Part shown: positions 1 to 11,025 of the stretch, piece after piece
Position numbering within the stretch: position 1 is the first letter of the stretch
Layout: every line of letters begins with the position of its first letter
Origin: Pseudeuparius sepicola
Taxonomy: Eukaryota > Arthropoda > Insecta > Coleoptera > Anthribidae
Direction of reading: 5' to 3'
Assembly (NCBI GenBank): GCA_963920635.1
Contig: OY987298.1
Coordinates: forward strand, 84,267,454 to 84,331,453
Length of the DNA stretch: 64,000 bases
Notes under the pieces: generated by a model
Databases searched by the model: none
Seen by the model: only the letters and a program-made list of their open reading frames with translations
What the model was told of the DNA's origin: nothing
Translations under genes and position numbers: made by a program

Positions 1-727
1 ACCAAATGCCATTTGTAGCAAGAGAAACAACCTGCCATAGTAGATTTGAAAATATCAGGGAACGTACTATGGGCTAAAATTCGTTAAATTATTTACGATT
101 TTATTTTTGGTGGAAGGCGATTTTGCTAAACCACCAGCTTTTTAGCACAAGGGAAACAAAATGCCATAGCAGATTTGAAAAAGTCAGGGGCGTACTATAG
201 GCTTACCCAGATAACATTTTTAGATGCTTAGTACGAGTCAGGAATATTCTTTCTAAAACGTGCACATGCTATATAGGGATGTCCTGATTTTTCATACAGG
301 ATATACAAAGTAGGTACATATAAAGTATAAGTTGTTGTCCACCTGTTTGATGTACTTCTCTACATTCTGGGCATATGCTTTTGTATATGCTTCTCATGTT
401 ATGTCCTAAAGTAATGCATTGTGGTACGTTCTAAGCACATTCAGGTATATGCTATGCAATTTGAATATATAAGCTGTTTGATGTACTTCTCTACATTCTG
501 AGAATATGCTTTTGTATATGCTTCTCACGTAATGTCATAAAGTAATGCATAATGCATTGTGGTACGTTCTAAGCACATTCAGGTATATGCTATGCAATTT
601 GAATATATATAATATATACACAGGTCATATTTCTCAGGTATAAATTATATCGTTAGAATGGCCATCTTACATTCCTATCGCATGTCAAAATAATGCCACA
701 TCACACATTCCTAGAATGTGTAGAGGG
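1..727. other. Intergenic AT-rich sequence, no gene seen
   Basis: No open frame with recognisable protein content. The stretch holds the tandem duplication listed separately at 344-608 and short AT runs near 600-640. Nothing else could be assigned. Confidence 0.6.
344..608. repeat. Two-copy tandem duplication, ~130 bp unit
   Basis: Copy 1 (344-473) and copy 2 (474-608) both begin CTGTTTGATGTACTTCTC and both contain GTGGTACGTTCTAAGCACAT followed by TCAGGTATATGCTATGCAAT. Copy 2 differs by a few substitutions and a short AATGCAT duplication. No coding content. Confidence 0.85.
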
Positions 728-948
728 TGCTCACCTAGGCCGCACAGCAGTACAGGCCGGCATCGCGATCGCTATGTACGTCGCGCTAACCGCCCGATCA
801 GTCCAGGCCACCGAACAATTATAATTGTTGTTTTGTGTTGGGCAACAATTACAATTATTGGGTGGCCTGGACTGATCGGGCGGTTAGCGTGACGTATATG
901 GAGAGAGAGATAGCGATCTATGCTGGCCTGTGCAGCCTAGTGCTCACT
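728..948. repeat. Foldback MITE-like inverted repeat
   Basis: The left arm (about 728-811, starting GTGCTCACCTAGGCCG) is the reverse complement of the right arm (about 861-948, ending CAGCCTAGTGCTCAC). Arms are ~85 bp, GC-rich against an AT-rich background, with about six mismatches and a GA-rich insertion in the right arm. The loop contains its own small hairpin (AACAATTATAATTGTT). A short non-autonomous foldback element is the simplest reading; no clear target duplication was found. Confidence 0.75.
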
Positions 949-1302
949 AAAAACGCCCTCCCACTAACTTTTTTCTTAATTGTTAGTTTTTAAGAATAGA
1001 AAAAAATATTAATCAAAATTTTTAGATGCTTAATACAAAGTTTTTAGGACAGTATTGAAAACAGAAGTAAAAACCTAACTTGTTTTTTTTTATGGAGCAC
1101 TCTGTATAGACGGTAAATACTGCCGTAACAAATTTTGTATTATTAGCATCCAAAATGTAGTCATAACTTTTTCTAATCTCGAGAACTAACAATATGACGT
1201 ATGGACATATTGAAGATATTATGTAGGTACCTATATGGAGGTTGACTGAAATATTTCAGTCAACGCTATGGAATAGTTGTTATGAGTTTACATTATTTAC
1301 TC
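949..1302. other. AT-rich spacer, no feature seen
   Basis: No open frame or recognisable repeat. It ends in ACTC (1299-1302), which is the left target duplication of the solo LTR that follows. Confidence 0.5.
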
Positions 1303-2561
1303 TGCAGTGCCCAGGCTATCGCCTAAGCCAGAATATTTAAATTCACAATATTCCTACAGTATATCCTATATCCTAGAGAGGCCCCGCAATCCAGATTATT
1401 AATACCTAAAAATTATCCGCCTCTCGGAAGCTTGGCCAGGCCACACGTGTCAAGGTTAAACCGAGATCCCAGGAAAAAGATTACGCCACCTGCGCAGCGC
1501 AGCGAAAATCAGATCTCCTAGCTGAAGCCCCCTATGAGAAATGATATAAAAGGGGAATCGAATGCGCGAATCTCCAGTCTCCATCCAGACAGCAATTGCC
1601 GCTGAAAGCTCTGCCCGAAAGTTAGTTAGTCTGTTGCTGCGGAAAAATCCGCAAAAATGTATAAAAAATAATTCCTAGACACTTGAACACCGCTAGCTGA
1701 ATTGGACTGACCACGTAAGAAATTTTGAACCTTATTTTTGAGTTTCTGTGTTTGATTTGCCTTTTATTTCGAAATTTGGAATTATTCCAAAAACTTTTGT
1801 GAAAATCGAGTTTATTGTGCATTTTTATTAGTGGGAATTAATTAGAATTTTTATGAACTGAGAATGAATTTTTGTGGATTATTTTGAATCATATTATTAT
1901 ACTGTAAATTTCAAGTTCTATTTTATTCGAACTAAAATAATATTGTAACTTTTATTGGAAAATTGGGAAGGCTTTTGGGAAACTATTTAGAGTCAATTAT
2001 TTTGTCGTTGAATTTAGAATTTTGTGTTTTCTTATTGAACTATTTTATATCAGAAAGTCCACGTACAATTTAATTACCTTTTATACCACTCTGTACTGGG
2101 AATTAAGTATCGCTATACAAAATTATCATTTAATTTTATGCTGTTTGAGTACTTTTGCAATTTTGTAATTTTAATCTGATTAATGTAACTTCATCACCAT
2201 AGTTTTGTAATTTTTGCCATTTTGACATTTTGTTTTGTGCCTTATTATTAATCCCATTATTCAACAGTGTACTTTTTTAAACGTTGTGAAAATCTTTTAA
2301 TGGATTCATATTCCTATACTTGAGTGTAGCGTTGTCAGAAATCAAATAATTTTCAATTATTTAATTATTTATTTTCTTCTTTTTCCTTATTTTGTAATTG
2401 AATGTACTATTACGTATTTAATTTTAATATACCTACCTATTAAACTATATCCCTGTGTTTCCGTCATACACCCTTAGGTCCACACTAAAAGAAAATAACT
2501 TGTGGCTCACCCCGTATATACCGCTCGCCAATTACCACCAAAAGGGGTTGAGTTTACCACA
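1303..2561 (+). mobile_element. Solo LTR related to the 31.8-39.7 kb element
   Basis: The sequence is recognisably homologous along its length to the LTRs at 31818-33179 and 38347-39708. Shared features are the TG(CA)GTGCCCAG start, the CCGCTGAAAGCTCTGCCCGAA block, the CCCTGTGTTTCCGTCATACA block and the CCGCTCGCCAATTA end. It begins TG, ends CA and is flanked by ACTC at 1299-1302 and 2562-2565. A TATA box (GATATAAAAGG) lies near 1541. No internal retroviral sequence follows, so this is a solo LTR left by LTR-LTR recombination. It is clearly more diverged than the other two copies. Confidence 0.85.
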
Positions 2562-2627
2562 ACTCAAGCAATGATTAAAATAATTTTACCAAGAACTCTT
2601 CCCCAGGTTCTTCGATTTTTGTCAGAC

Positions 2628-3003
2628 TTAATAATAATAATAATAATTCTCACCCTCACAATACTCCAAACTAGGAGTACCCCAGATGCTTGTGCGGGGG
2701 AGGGGGGCAATTACTATTATTTTGTCTTCGTTGCCATTTGCGGCTAGGGCCGACTTTTTTCCCGATAGAACTAGGATAGCATTCGCTCAAGTACTACGGA
2801 AAACCCTAGAAAACCGTAGTAATCCCAGTGAGTGTAGGACAATTAGCGAATCACGCGGGTAAAGCTATTTCGGAGCAATACCGTGAACCCACATTTGTCC
2901 AGTGCTCTTGGCCATAGCGGTGTTTTTCTTTAAAGATCGAAGGCAGAAAAACATGCAGTCTAAAAAGTCAGCGCCGGTACGAGCGACGCCACCGCGGCCC
3001 CTT
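2628..3003 (-). mobile_element. SINE-like retroelement, copy A
   Basis: Reverse complement of the repeats at 28624-29046 and 46497-46905. Read on the minus strand it runs from CGCGGTGGCGTCGCTCGTAC (near 3000) to GAGGGTGAGAATTATTATT (near 2640), ending in an (ATT)n tail. Relative to the other copies it has lost about 35 bp that carry a tRNA-like B box. No conserved ORF is shared by all copies, which argues for a SINE or a LINE 3' end rather than a coding element. Confidence 0.65.
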
Positions 3004-3828
3004 TCAATGAAATATTTTATCGAGCATTTCCTTTTTTGGAAAACGGAATTACCTTTTGTCTATATATACATATCTAGTTATCTATATATACATATCTATT
3101 TATATTGCATGTTGTGGTGCTGCCTCTTTATCGCTTCCATCTGAGTTCTGAAAATACAAAAGAAACATGAGTTGAATTTTACTGCTACTAACAAATGGTA
3201 AATATGTTCAGAGAAACTTTACACAGAAAAAAATGTGTAATAACAAAGTAGTATTATTTGCGACACTTTTTTTTCTCCCAATTTCAGGTATTATCGAGGG
3301 GTTTTTCCAAAATAAAAACCCATTTAGGGAATTTATTGGAAATTTAAGGTATCTATCGGGAATTTTAGAAGTGGCTATTTTTTATTTGTACACCACTAGG
3401 TAATTATAGTGTAGTTAGTGTATAAAATGAAAAATGAATATACAATAAAATTAATTATTTTAAATTTAAAATATTAATAAGTAAGTTAGTGGGCAGATTT
3501 TCTTAAAAGATAAATTTTATGATCTTGATGGGAAAAAACGAAAACAAAAAAAAACTCACTCGGGGAAAAGACCTAAACAGAATAAACCCTGTAAAAAAAA
3601 CTTTGGGAATCTTTGAAAAACCCAACCCGGTTTTAACCCTCAATTAACAATAAACCATAATTAGAAGGAAAAAACCCCTGGGCACATCTCTACAGGGTGG
3701 CCCAATTTTTAATTCGCAAGCATTACCAACACCAACCGTTAAAAAAGAGTGAATATTGAAATATTTCATATCGATTCATTTAATTTTTAATTGGGTTTTT
3801 GGCCACAAGTCTATAATCAACTTTAAAA
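3004..3828. other. AT-rich spacer with short TA/CA microsatellite
   Basis: Contains a TATATACATATCTA-type simple repeat at about 3060-3105 and then AT-rich sequence without recognisable genes. Confidence 0.5.
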
Positions 3829-4166
3829 ACTCATAAATGCTTAACAATAACTCAAAAATAACTTCAACAACTTTGCTTTCTGAGCTATCGGAGAATAAAT
3901 TTTTCTGCTTTCTCAAAGAAAATGGCAATAAGTCAGTGTGATATGACAGAATAATCATTTATTAATATAGGTACTATAATAATTATTTATAATATATAAT
4001 CATTTATAATATACATACAATAATTATTCTGGCATGTCACACTGATTTGGCATTTTCTTTGAGAAAGGAGAAAGATTTATTCTCATTCTCGGAAAGCTCA
4101 GAAAACAAAGTTGTTGAAGTTATTTTTGAGTTACCGTTTAAAGTTTCGTTAAGCATTTATATTATA
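3829..4166. repeat. Foldback MITE-like inverted repeat
   Basis: The arms at about 3829-3956 and 4022-4166 are inverted copies sharing CATTTTCTTTGAGAAAG, AAGTTGTTGAAGTTATTTTT and GTTAAGCATTTAT. They are separated by about 65 bp of AT-rich loop. The mirrored translations on the two strands (both contain KVVEVIFEL) come from this symmetry and are not genes. Confidence 0.75.
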
Positions 4167-4827
4167 TTTATATTTTGTATGAGGTCATTTTTGCTCAAAA
4201 AATGCAGTTTACCAAGTTCTACAATTTTAGAAAAAATAAAGTAGATTTTAAATTAATTAAAATATCTGATAGGTACCTATACATTATCATACCTCTATCT
4301 GCTGCTCTATCTGCTGTCGGTTTTCCTTATCAGATTTGCTTTTATTCATCCTCTCTTTTGCTTTTACAAGCCACGCCGTTATGACATTTATTGCATTATT
4401 ACTATAAATACAAGGATACAAGTCTAATAAATTTCAAAAACGTGAATTATTTATCAGTGAAACTTACGCAGTACAATTTTCCCCAAAAACAAATCCTTGA
4501 AAGCTTTTTTGCCTTTGGCCCCATCCCATTAGTATTTGACAGCTACCTCGTTAGAAAGGTCTCTGTATAATATCTTCCTGATGCTTTGAGATGGAGTGGC
4601 ACCTCCTAATCGACTCAGTTCTGCGATCTGAAAGAACATTAAACCCATTACCAAAAGCTAAGATTGAATTGCACTGTTTCCTATGTATGGCACAGTATAA
4701 TATGCAGAGCGAGCCAACTTGAAATCTAATCTAATCTTTAATTTACTCTACTTCTAAAACCATTGAAAAAAGGTTGCTATTAGAAGTTCACTGATGGTGT
4801 CATATATCCTAGCAAGGACACCTCATA
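4167..4827. other. Spacer, no feature recognised
   Basis: AT-rich sequence without recognisable coding or structural features, up to the TGTA target duplication (4828-4831) of the endogenous retrovirus. Confidence 0.5.
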
Positions 4828-4831
4828 TGTA

Positions 4832-5245
4832 TGTTATATCCGACCTCAAGCATCACCTTGATCATAACCTTGTTTTTACCCTTGATTCTGTTTACTGATG
4901 GATATTATGTTCTCACTCTCTATTGTTCAAGATGCTTACTACAAAGATATCATTTTCCATTGTATATTGTTCTAGAATGATTACTAGAACATATAATATT
5001 CCTTTTGAGTATTGTTAAAACTTGCTTACTGCAAGAATTGCAGAATTTGATCTTCCCTTTGTTTATTATATTCTTTTCCCATGAGAACCACAACACCTCA
5101 GCATAACAGATCTGTATAAATAGGACCTAGTAAAGTAAGAGCGTCAATTCTAATCTTGTCTGTAGTCTAAGCAAAAACTCTGTAACTCGCGTTACCCAAA
5201 TAAAAGTTTTTTTTTTAAGTCTTCGTCTTCACGTCGCCCGTAACA
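4832..5245 (+). repeat. 5' LTR of endogenous retrovirus
   Basis: Starts TGTTATATCCGACCTC and ends CGCCCGTAACA. It matches 12216-12628. TATAAATA at 5115-5122 and AATAAA at 5199-5204 are plausible promoter and polyadenylation signals. Confidence 0.93.
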
Positions 5246-5248
5246 ATT

Positions 5249-5267
5249 TGGTGTCAGAAGTGGGATC
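5249..5267 (+). other. Primer binding site, tRNA-Leu type
   Basis: TGGTGTCAGAAGTGGGATC lies 3 nt after the 5' LTR. It is complementary to the 3' end typical of animal tRNA-Leu including CCA (…CCCACTTCTGACACCA), the primer tRNA for minus-strand synthesis. Confidence 0.85.
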
Positions 5268-5589
5268 CTCGATAAAAGGGTCTTCAACGAGGGAGATCCA
5301 GAAGCACTTAGAAGGACAGTCTCCTCGGGGGTCACCACACCACTACGATTGGAGCCAGCTGAAAACTGAAAAGGGTCTTCAACAGGGAGATCCGGAGGCA
5401 CTGAGAAGGACAGTCTCCTGAGGCCAGCATCCAGCAACAACAGCAGCATCAACGACATCCAACGAGCATGAAGTCACTACTATTGTAAGTGAAAAACTTG
5501 AAGTGAATTTTTGTGTCAATTTTTGAACTTTCTACGTTGATATATTGAACCTTTTTACGTTATAAACTATATAACTTTTTCATTTAAAC

Positions 5590-6747
5590 ATGCCCAATAG
5601 CGAAGCTATAAACTCTAATGTAAACAATGAAGCAAACGCTTCAAATAACGACGAAGTACCATTTAAATTAAGCGAAATATTTTCTATCATCCCTGAATAC
5701 GATGGGGATCAAATCAATTTAAATACTTTTATCATTGCATGTGATAGGGCCATGCAAATGACTGTTGGCGATCAAACCACTAGTAATAAAAATAAAAAAC
5801 CAATTAAAGGGACGTGCAGCCCAACTTATCAATTCAAGAGATTTGAGTACGTGGCGCGAAATCAAACAATTACTTAACGTTTATTTCGGAGATCCTCGCG
5901 ATCTAACTTCATTAATTCAAGATTTACAAAGAATGTGTCAATCCCAAAATGAAAATGCTTTGACTTTTGTAGGCAGAGTTCAAATTCACTGCTCAAAAAT
6001 GTGTGCCGCAATAGGAAAACAAAGCCTTCTCACTAGGGAACAAAAAGAGTCGCAAGCTACATTCATCGATAGCATGTGTCTAAATACAGTTTTGACAGGT
6101 CTAGAACCAAGAATAGGGCAACTAATTCGTGCTAGCAATCCACCAAACATGATGGATGCTATAGCTTTAATTAAGAGAGAATTGCAACTTTCTTATTTTG
6201 AAAATCAAAAATTTCAGAGGCAAAATCGTATACCAGTCTTCAATAATAATGTCAAAAGAACCAGTAATAATTTTCCAAAATTTTGTAATTGCAAAAGAAA
6301 TGGACATACTATAAATGAATGTCGAACCAAAAATCAAAATAATTCTTACAGGAATGGTCCAATCCTCCTAGTTTTTCTAACAATTTCCCAAGTAACTCCC
6401 AAAGAAATAATTTCTCCCAAAATAGATTTCAACAACAAAGACCTTGGAGTACATCTTTCCTCCATCAAAATAATTTCCAAAATTCCTCTCCTTTCCAACC
6501 TAGAAATCAACCTCCTAGAAATTTTTCTAATAATGCTCCAAGAAATAATTTCCCCAGAACTTTTAATAATAATTCAGGTTTCCAGCCTTCTAATCAAAAT
6601 TTTACTCCTAGATTCCCAAATTCAAATCCTAATAACCAACTTTATTTGGAACAAACTGAAAATTTTCAAATAACAGCCTCGGACCAGAATCCTATTCCGA
6701 ATTTCAAGAATCTTGGTATGACCAATACGGACCAAACGTTTGCATAA
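5590..6747 (+). pseudogene. gag: gag of endogenous retrovirus (frameshifted)
   Basis: Capsid/nucleocapsid precursor. The likely start is the ATG at 5590. Frame 1 is followed to about 5800, where homology continues in another frame (LKGRAAQLI onward). A second frame change near 6350 leads into an N/F/Q/P-rich tail ending at the stop at 6745-6747. A zinc knuckle sits near 6285-6325 (FCNCKRNGHTINEC). Only one residue separates its first two cysteines where CX2CX4HX4C expects two, so the knuckle is damaged. The tail overlaps the protease frame, which lies -1 to it, as expected for Gag-Pol expression by -1 frameshifting. The gene is inactive as it stands. Confidence 0.85.
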
Positions 6748-9700
6748 ATACCGTTGACAATAGCAATTTATATTTTATTAAAGATAATACCGATAAGTAC
6801 AAAATTTTAATTGACACAGGAGCTGGTATTTCAATTTTCAAACCAGAGACGGTTCAGCAATTTTTAAATCGATGTCCAGGGGAATTTTCAAATTAAAGGT
6901 ATTTCTGGCCAATCAATTCCTATTACTGAAGCGGTATTTGTTTCTTTTACGGGTCCTCTTTCTCCTCATAAAGTTTATATTTGCGATCTAGATATAGGAT
7001 TCGACGGAATTTTAGGCGCGGTGGAGTAGTAGATTTTAGGAATAAACAATTAATTACGTACTATAAGGTACCCGAATTACTAAAAGACGGAGATGAATTT
7101 AACGAGCTTTCGAATAATAATGATAATAATAGAGTTGTTTATAAAAGACAAGTTAATGTTGACGAAAGGTACGATAGCCTTCATATAAACGCTTATGAAC
7201 GAAATAATAATAACAATAATGATTATACGGAAAATATAAATAATTTTGAAAGCGAAAATACGAGTTATAATATAAATAAGGTTACGATAGAACCGCGTTG
7301 CGAAAAAATATGCAAGTTTCATACGAATAAATATACTAATAAAGAAATGATTTTATGCGCCCAACGTATAGAAAAGGTATATGTGCCAAATGCTATAGTA
7401 AAAATAAACGAAGACGGTAATTTTTATACAACAATATTAAACGCTAATGCCATAACAAAGGATCTTTGTTTCGATGAATTTGAATTTGAGCCTTACATTA
7501 AAGAAACGAACGCAAATACTAATATTATTTGTAACTTCAATAAAACAAAGAGTAGAGTAGAGGAAATAAAAGAGTCATTAAGGCTTGAACATTTAAATGA
7601 AGAAGAAAAGGAACTAATTACTAATTTATGCTTGAATTTTGAAGATATATTTTATTTTGACGGAGATTTCCTAGGTTTTACTAATGAAATAAAACATACT
7701 ATCGATACAGGCGACGCTAAGCCAATTTTTACTAAATCTTATCGATATCCACAAGTTCACAAGGAAGAAGTAAAAACGCAAATTAATAAAATGCTTTCTC
7801 GAGGAATAATTAGACCTTCTGTTTCACCATGATCGTCCCCAGTATGGGTCGTTCAAAAAAATTAGATGCTTCAGGCAAACAAAAATGGAGAATCGTAATT
7901 GATTATCGGAAATTAAATGAATTAACAGTTAATGACAGGTATCCACTGCCTAATATTTCAGATATATTAGATCAGTTGGGTAATTAATTGCCATTATTTT
8001 ACTACTTTAGATTTGGCTTCTGGTTTTCAACAAATTGAAATGAATCCAGAAGACATTTCGAAAACTGCTTTTTCCGTTGAAAATGGTCATTTTGAATATT
8101 TACGTATGCCCTTTGGCCTTCGTAATGCGCCCTCAACTTTTCAGAGGGTTATGGATAATATACTAATGGGGATACAAAACGAAAAGTGCTTAGTTTACAT
8201 GGACGACATTATTATTTATTCTTCCACAATTAATGAGCATATCTCGTATTACTGAAGTTTTCCAAAGATTAAGAAATTCAAATCTAAAAATACAGCCAGA
8301 TAAGTGTGACTTTTTACGAAAAGAAGTTATTTATTTAGGACATGTTATTACACCTGAAGGGGTTAAACCAAATCCACAAAAAGTACAAGCTGTTATCGAT
8401 TTTCCTCAACCCACTAATACTAAACAAATCAAACAATTTTTGGGTCTTACTGGTTACTACAGGAAGTTTATTCCAAATTTCACAAAAATGACAAAGCCTT
8501 TAACCCGACTTTTAAGAAAAGACGTAGGTACCATTTATTTTTGATAAAGATTGTCGCGAATCATTCGAACAACTCAAAAATGCGTTAATAACACCAATTC
8601 TAATATATCCTAATTTTGAAAAAGAATTTGTTTTAACTACAGATGCAAGCGCTTTTGCTGTAGGGGCGGTACTTTCGCAAGGACCTGTTGGAAATGATCT
8701 TCCCATAGCATACTTTTCGAGAACCTCAAGTCCAGCAGAAATAAAATATAGCGTTATAGAGAAAGAACTTTTGGCAATAATTGCTGCCGTGAAAAACTTT
8801 AGACCTTATCTTTTCGGACGAAAATTCTTATTGGTTACAGATCATAGACCTTTAACCTGGCTTTTCTCAATAAAAGATCCCGGTAGTCGTTTAGCACGTT
8901 GGCGACTTAAATTAGAAGAATATAATTATCAAATAATTTATAAACCTGGAAAAATTAACCGAAATGCCGACGCTTTGTCTCGAATCAAAATCAATCACAT
9001 AAAAGAAGCTGTTTCCTTCCATACTTCCCTAGTCGAACCATCTACTTCCCATGATAATCCCCAAGACATTGATCCGCCTATTGACAATAATGAGACTGAC
9101 GAAATTGCTATAATCTGTAATGAATTTGACAGATTTATACAAAACGACTTCAATGATCGACTATTCTAAAATCCAATACACAAATAATCAACTTTTAGAC
9201 AAAACACACAAAGACATTGTACTAATTTTTCAACAAGACAAATTAACAGACCTTCACGAAAAAGTTATTGAGCTAAATCCTGATTTTAACTATAATAAAG
9301 CAAATGTTCTTTCCAGTCAAACTGTAGCTAAAAGAAAATATTATATAATTCCTGTTCCTTTTAATTTTGAAACTGCAATACAAGTACTCTTCATATCTCT
9401 TTATTATAGTAAAGATATATTCTAAGAAAATAAAACTTATTACATTGAAAACAATCCAGATTTTCCAATTTTAGAAATGTTTAATTTTTTGTTCTCAGAT
9501 AAAAATTTCCAATTAACAATTTGTCAGAACATTGTGACTATACCAGACGAAGATCAAATACCTATAATAATAGATCAGTTTCATTCAGGCAAGACAAACT
9601 TACATCGAGGAATAAACGAAACAATTAGACGCATTAAACAAAAATGTAACTGGACAGGACTAATTTTTTTTTAGACAAAACTTGGACAGTGCTTTAGTCA

Positions 9701-10491
9701 TTACTGAAACTCCCAAAACTCCTTTCGAAAGAATAAATATTGATATCCTAGAAATCCCAGTGAAAAATAATATCCTTACCATAAGAGACGAACTGACAAA
9801 ATTTACCCAAGCTTATGCACTTCCTAATAAAACAGCGAGATCTGTAGTAGACGCTCTTTTACTCTATTTTCAACATTTTGGAACTCCTTTAAGAACCCAT
9901 TGCGATGTAGGTAAAGAATTTAATAATCAACTAATGAAAGATCTTTGTAAATTATACAATATAAAATTAACTTTCTCTGGTGTTAGTCATCCGCAATCAA
10001 ATGGTTCTTTAGAAAGATTTCATGCCACCTTAACTGAAATGATACGTGCGTGTAGTACAGAAAATCCAAATGAGCACCCATTTCAAATGCTTCCTTGCGC
10101 TTGTATAGCCTATAACAATTCTGTAAATAAAACACACGGCTTTACTCCTTATGAATTACTGTTCGGTCACACCTCATCTCGACCTCCAGAAGTTTTGTAT
10201 AATCAGCAAGAATTATTAATCTCTAAATACGTTCGTGATTTAAACAATAAAATAAAGCATTATTATGAAGTGGCGAGAAAACGTACGGATATGCGCAAGC
10301 AAAAGGCAAAACAGCGATTTGATACACACGTTGCGGAGCAGCGACAATTTCGCGTAGGAGAATAGGTTTACGTCAAGGAGTCCCAAATAAAAAATAAGCT
10401 AGCTAACAAATTTAATGGACCCTATAAAATTAAAGAAATTTATACGAATTCAGCTTTACTACATAACCCAATTACTAATCAAACTACAAAA
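6700..10491 (+). pseudogene. pol: pro-pol of endogenous retrovirus (multiply broken)
   Basis: Protease motif LIDTGAGISI lies near 6807. RT runs about 7680-8520, with [12 protein letters not shown] near 8008 and the YMDD catalytic box near 8196. RNase H (TDASAFAVGA) starts near 8640. The integrase zinc-finger start (HSGKTNLHRGI) is near 9580, and the core carries a DD35E triad (D in INIDIL, D in HCDVGKEF, E in GSLERF), followed by a GPY/F module (NKFNGPYKI) near 10408. Lesions include frameshifts near 6890, 7020, 7860, 8235, 8530 and 9165, a TGA at 7831 in place of a Trp codon, stops near 7984 and 9423, loss of the CC half of the integrase zinc finger near 9675, and TAG at 10363. After that stop the same frame runs directly into the macro domain. 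Confidence 0.9.
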
Positions 10492-11025
10492 ATGAATTTT
10501 GATATGCTTAAGAAATGTCACGAATTGGATGAAGAAGAACTAACTGTTAAAGAATTCTTTTATACTCTAGATCGAAAAATCCCTATTGAAAATAATAACG
10601 TTTCCATTGAACTGGGCAATTTATTTGATGCCCCTGAAAATATTTCCTTAGCCCACTGTGTATCTAAAGACCTAAAAATGAATGCAGGAATTGCAAAAGA
10701 ATTTAAGAATAAATTTGGACACATAGATGAACTAAAAAATCAAAATAAATCAATTGGTGAAATAGCAGTACTTCAACTTCCGACAAAAAATATTTATTAT
10801 TTAATAACTAAAGAATTTTTCTATTATAAACCAACATATGCTAACTTATTTAATTGCTTAAAAGAATTACGAACTATTTGCCTCGAGAGCACTGACGAGT
10901 TAGCCATCCCCAAGTTAGCTTGTGGATTAGATAAATTAGATTGGGACACAGTTCTCCCTATGATCAAATATATTTTCAAAAATACTGATATTAAAATAAT
11001 TTGTTATATCGAACCAAGTTCCTAA
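10492..11025 (+). CDS. Macro domain (TARG1/OARD1-like), 3' end of pol
   Basis: A 177-codon open frame continuous with the integrase frame. Residues ~36-173 form a macro domain of the OARD1/TARG1 type, the family that removes ADP-ribose attached to acidic residues and hydrolyses O-acetyl-ADP-ribose. Visible hallmarks are ELGNLFDAP (ADP-ribose-binding strand and loop), SLAHCVSKD, MNAGIAKEFK, IYYLITKEF with the catalytic-type Lys107, KPTY, and LACGLDKLDW with the catalytic-type Asp147. These align in order with the Lys84 and Asp125 positions of human TARG1. One change is Asn64 where the family usually has Gly (M-G-A-G). The ATG at 10492 is only the first Met after TAG 10363; the original protein was probably a C-terminal extension of Pol. 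The frame overlaps env by 25 nt. Enzymatic activity is inferred from motifs only. Confidence 0.9.
   Translation: MNFDMLKKCHELDEEELTVKEFFYTLDRKIPIENNNVSIELGNLFDAPENISLAHCVSKDLKMNAGIAKEFKNKFGHIDELKNQNKSIGEIAVLQLPTKNIYYLITKEFFYYKPTYANLFNCLKELRTICLESTDELAIPKLACGLDKLDWDTVLPMIKYIFKNTDIKIICYIEPSS

Noticed and set aside
1622..1822. 66-codon minus-strand frame
   Set aside because: It lies inside the solo LTR, has no family resemblance and reads across the promoter region.
2902..3144. 80-codon frame with KDRRQKNMQSKKSAPV, also seen near 46319-46627
   Set aside because: It is the antisense reading of the SINE-like repeat; repeated occurrence reflects the repeat, not a gene family.
3776..4244. Pair of similar small proteins on opposite strands (KVVEVIFEL)
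   Set aside because: Mirror products of the foldback at 3829-4166.
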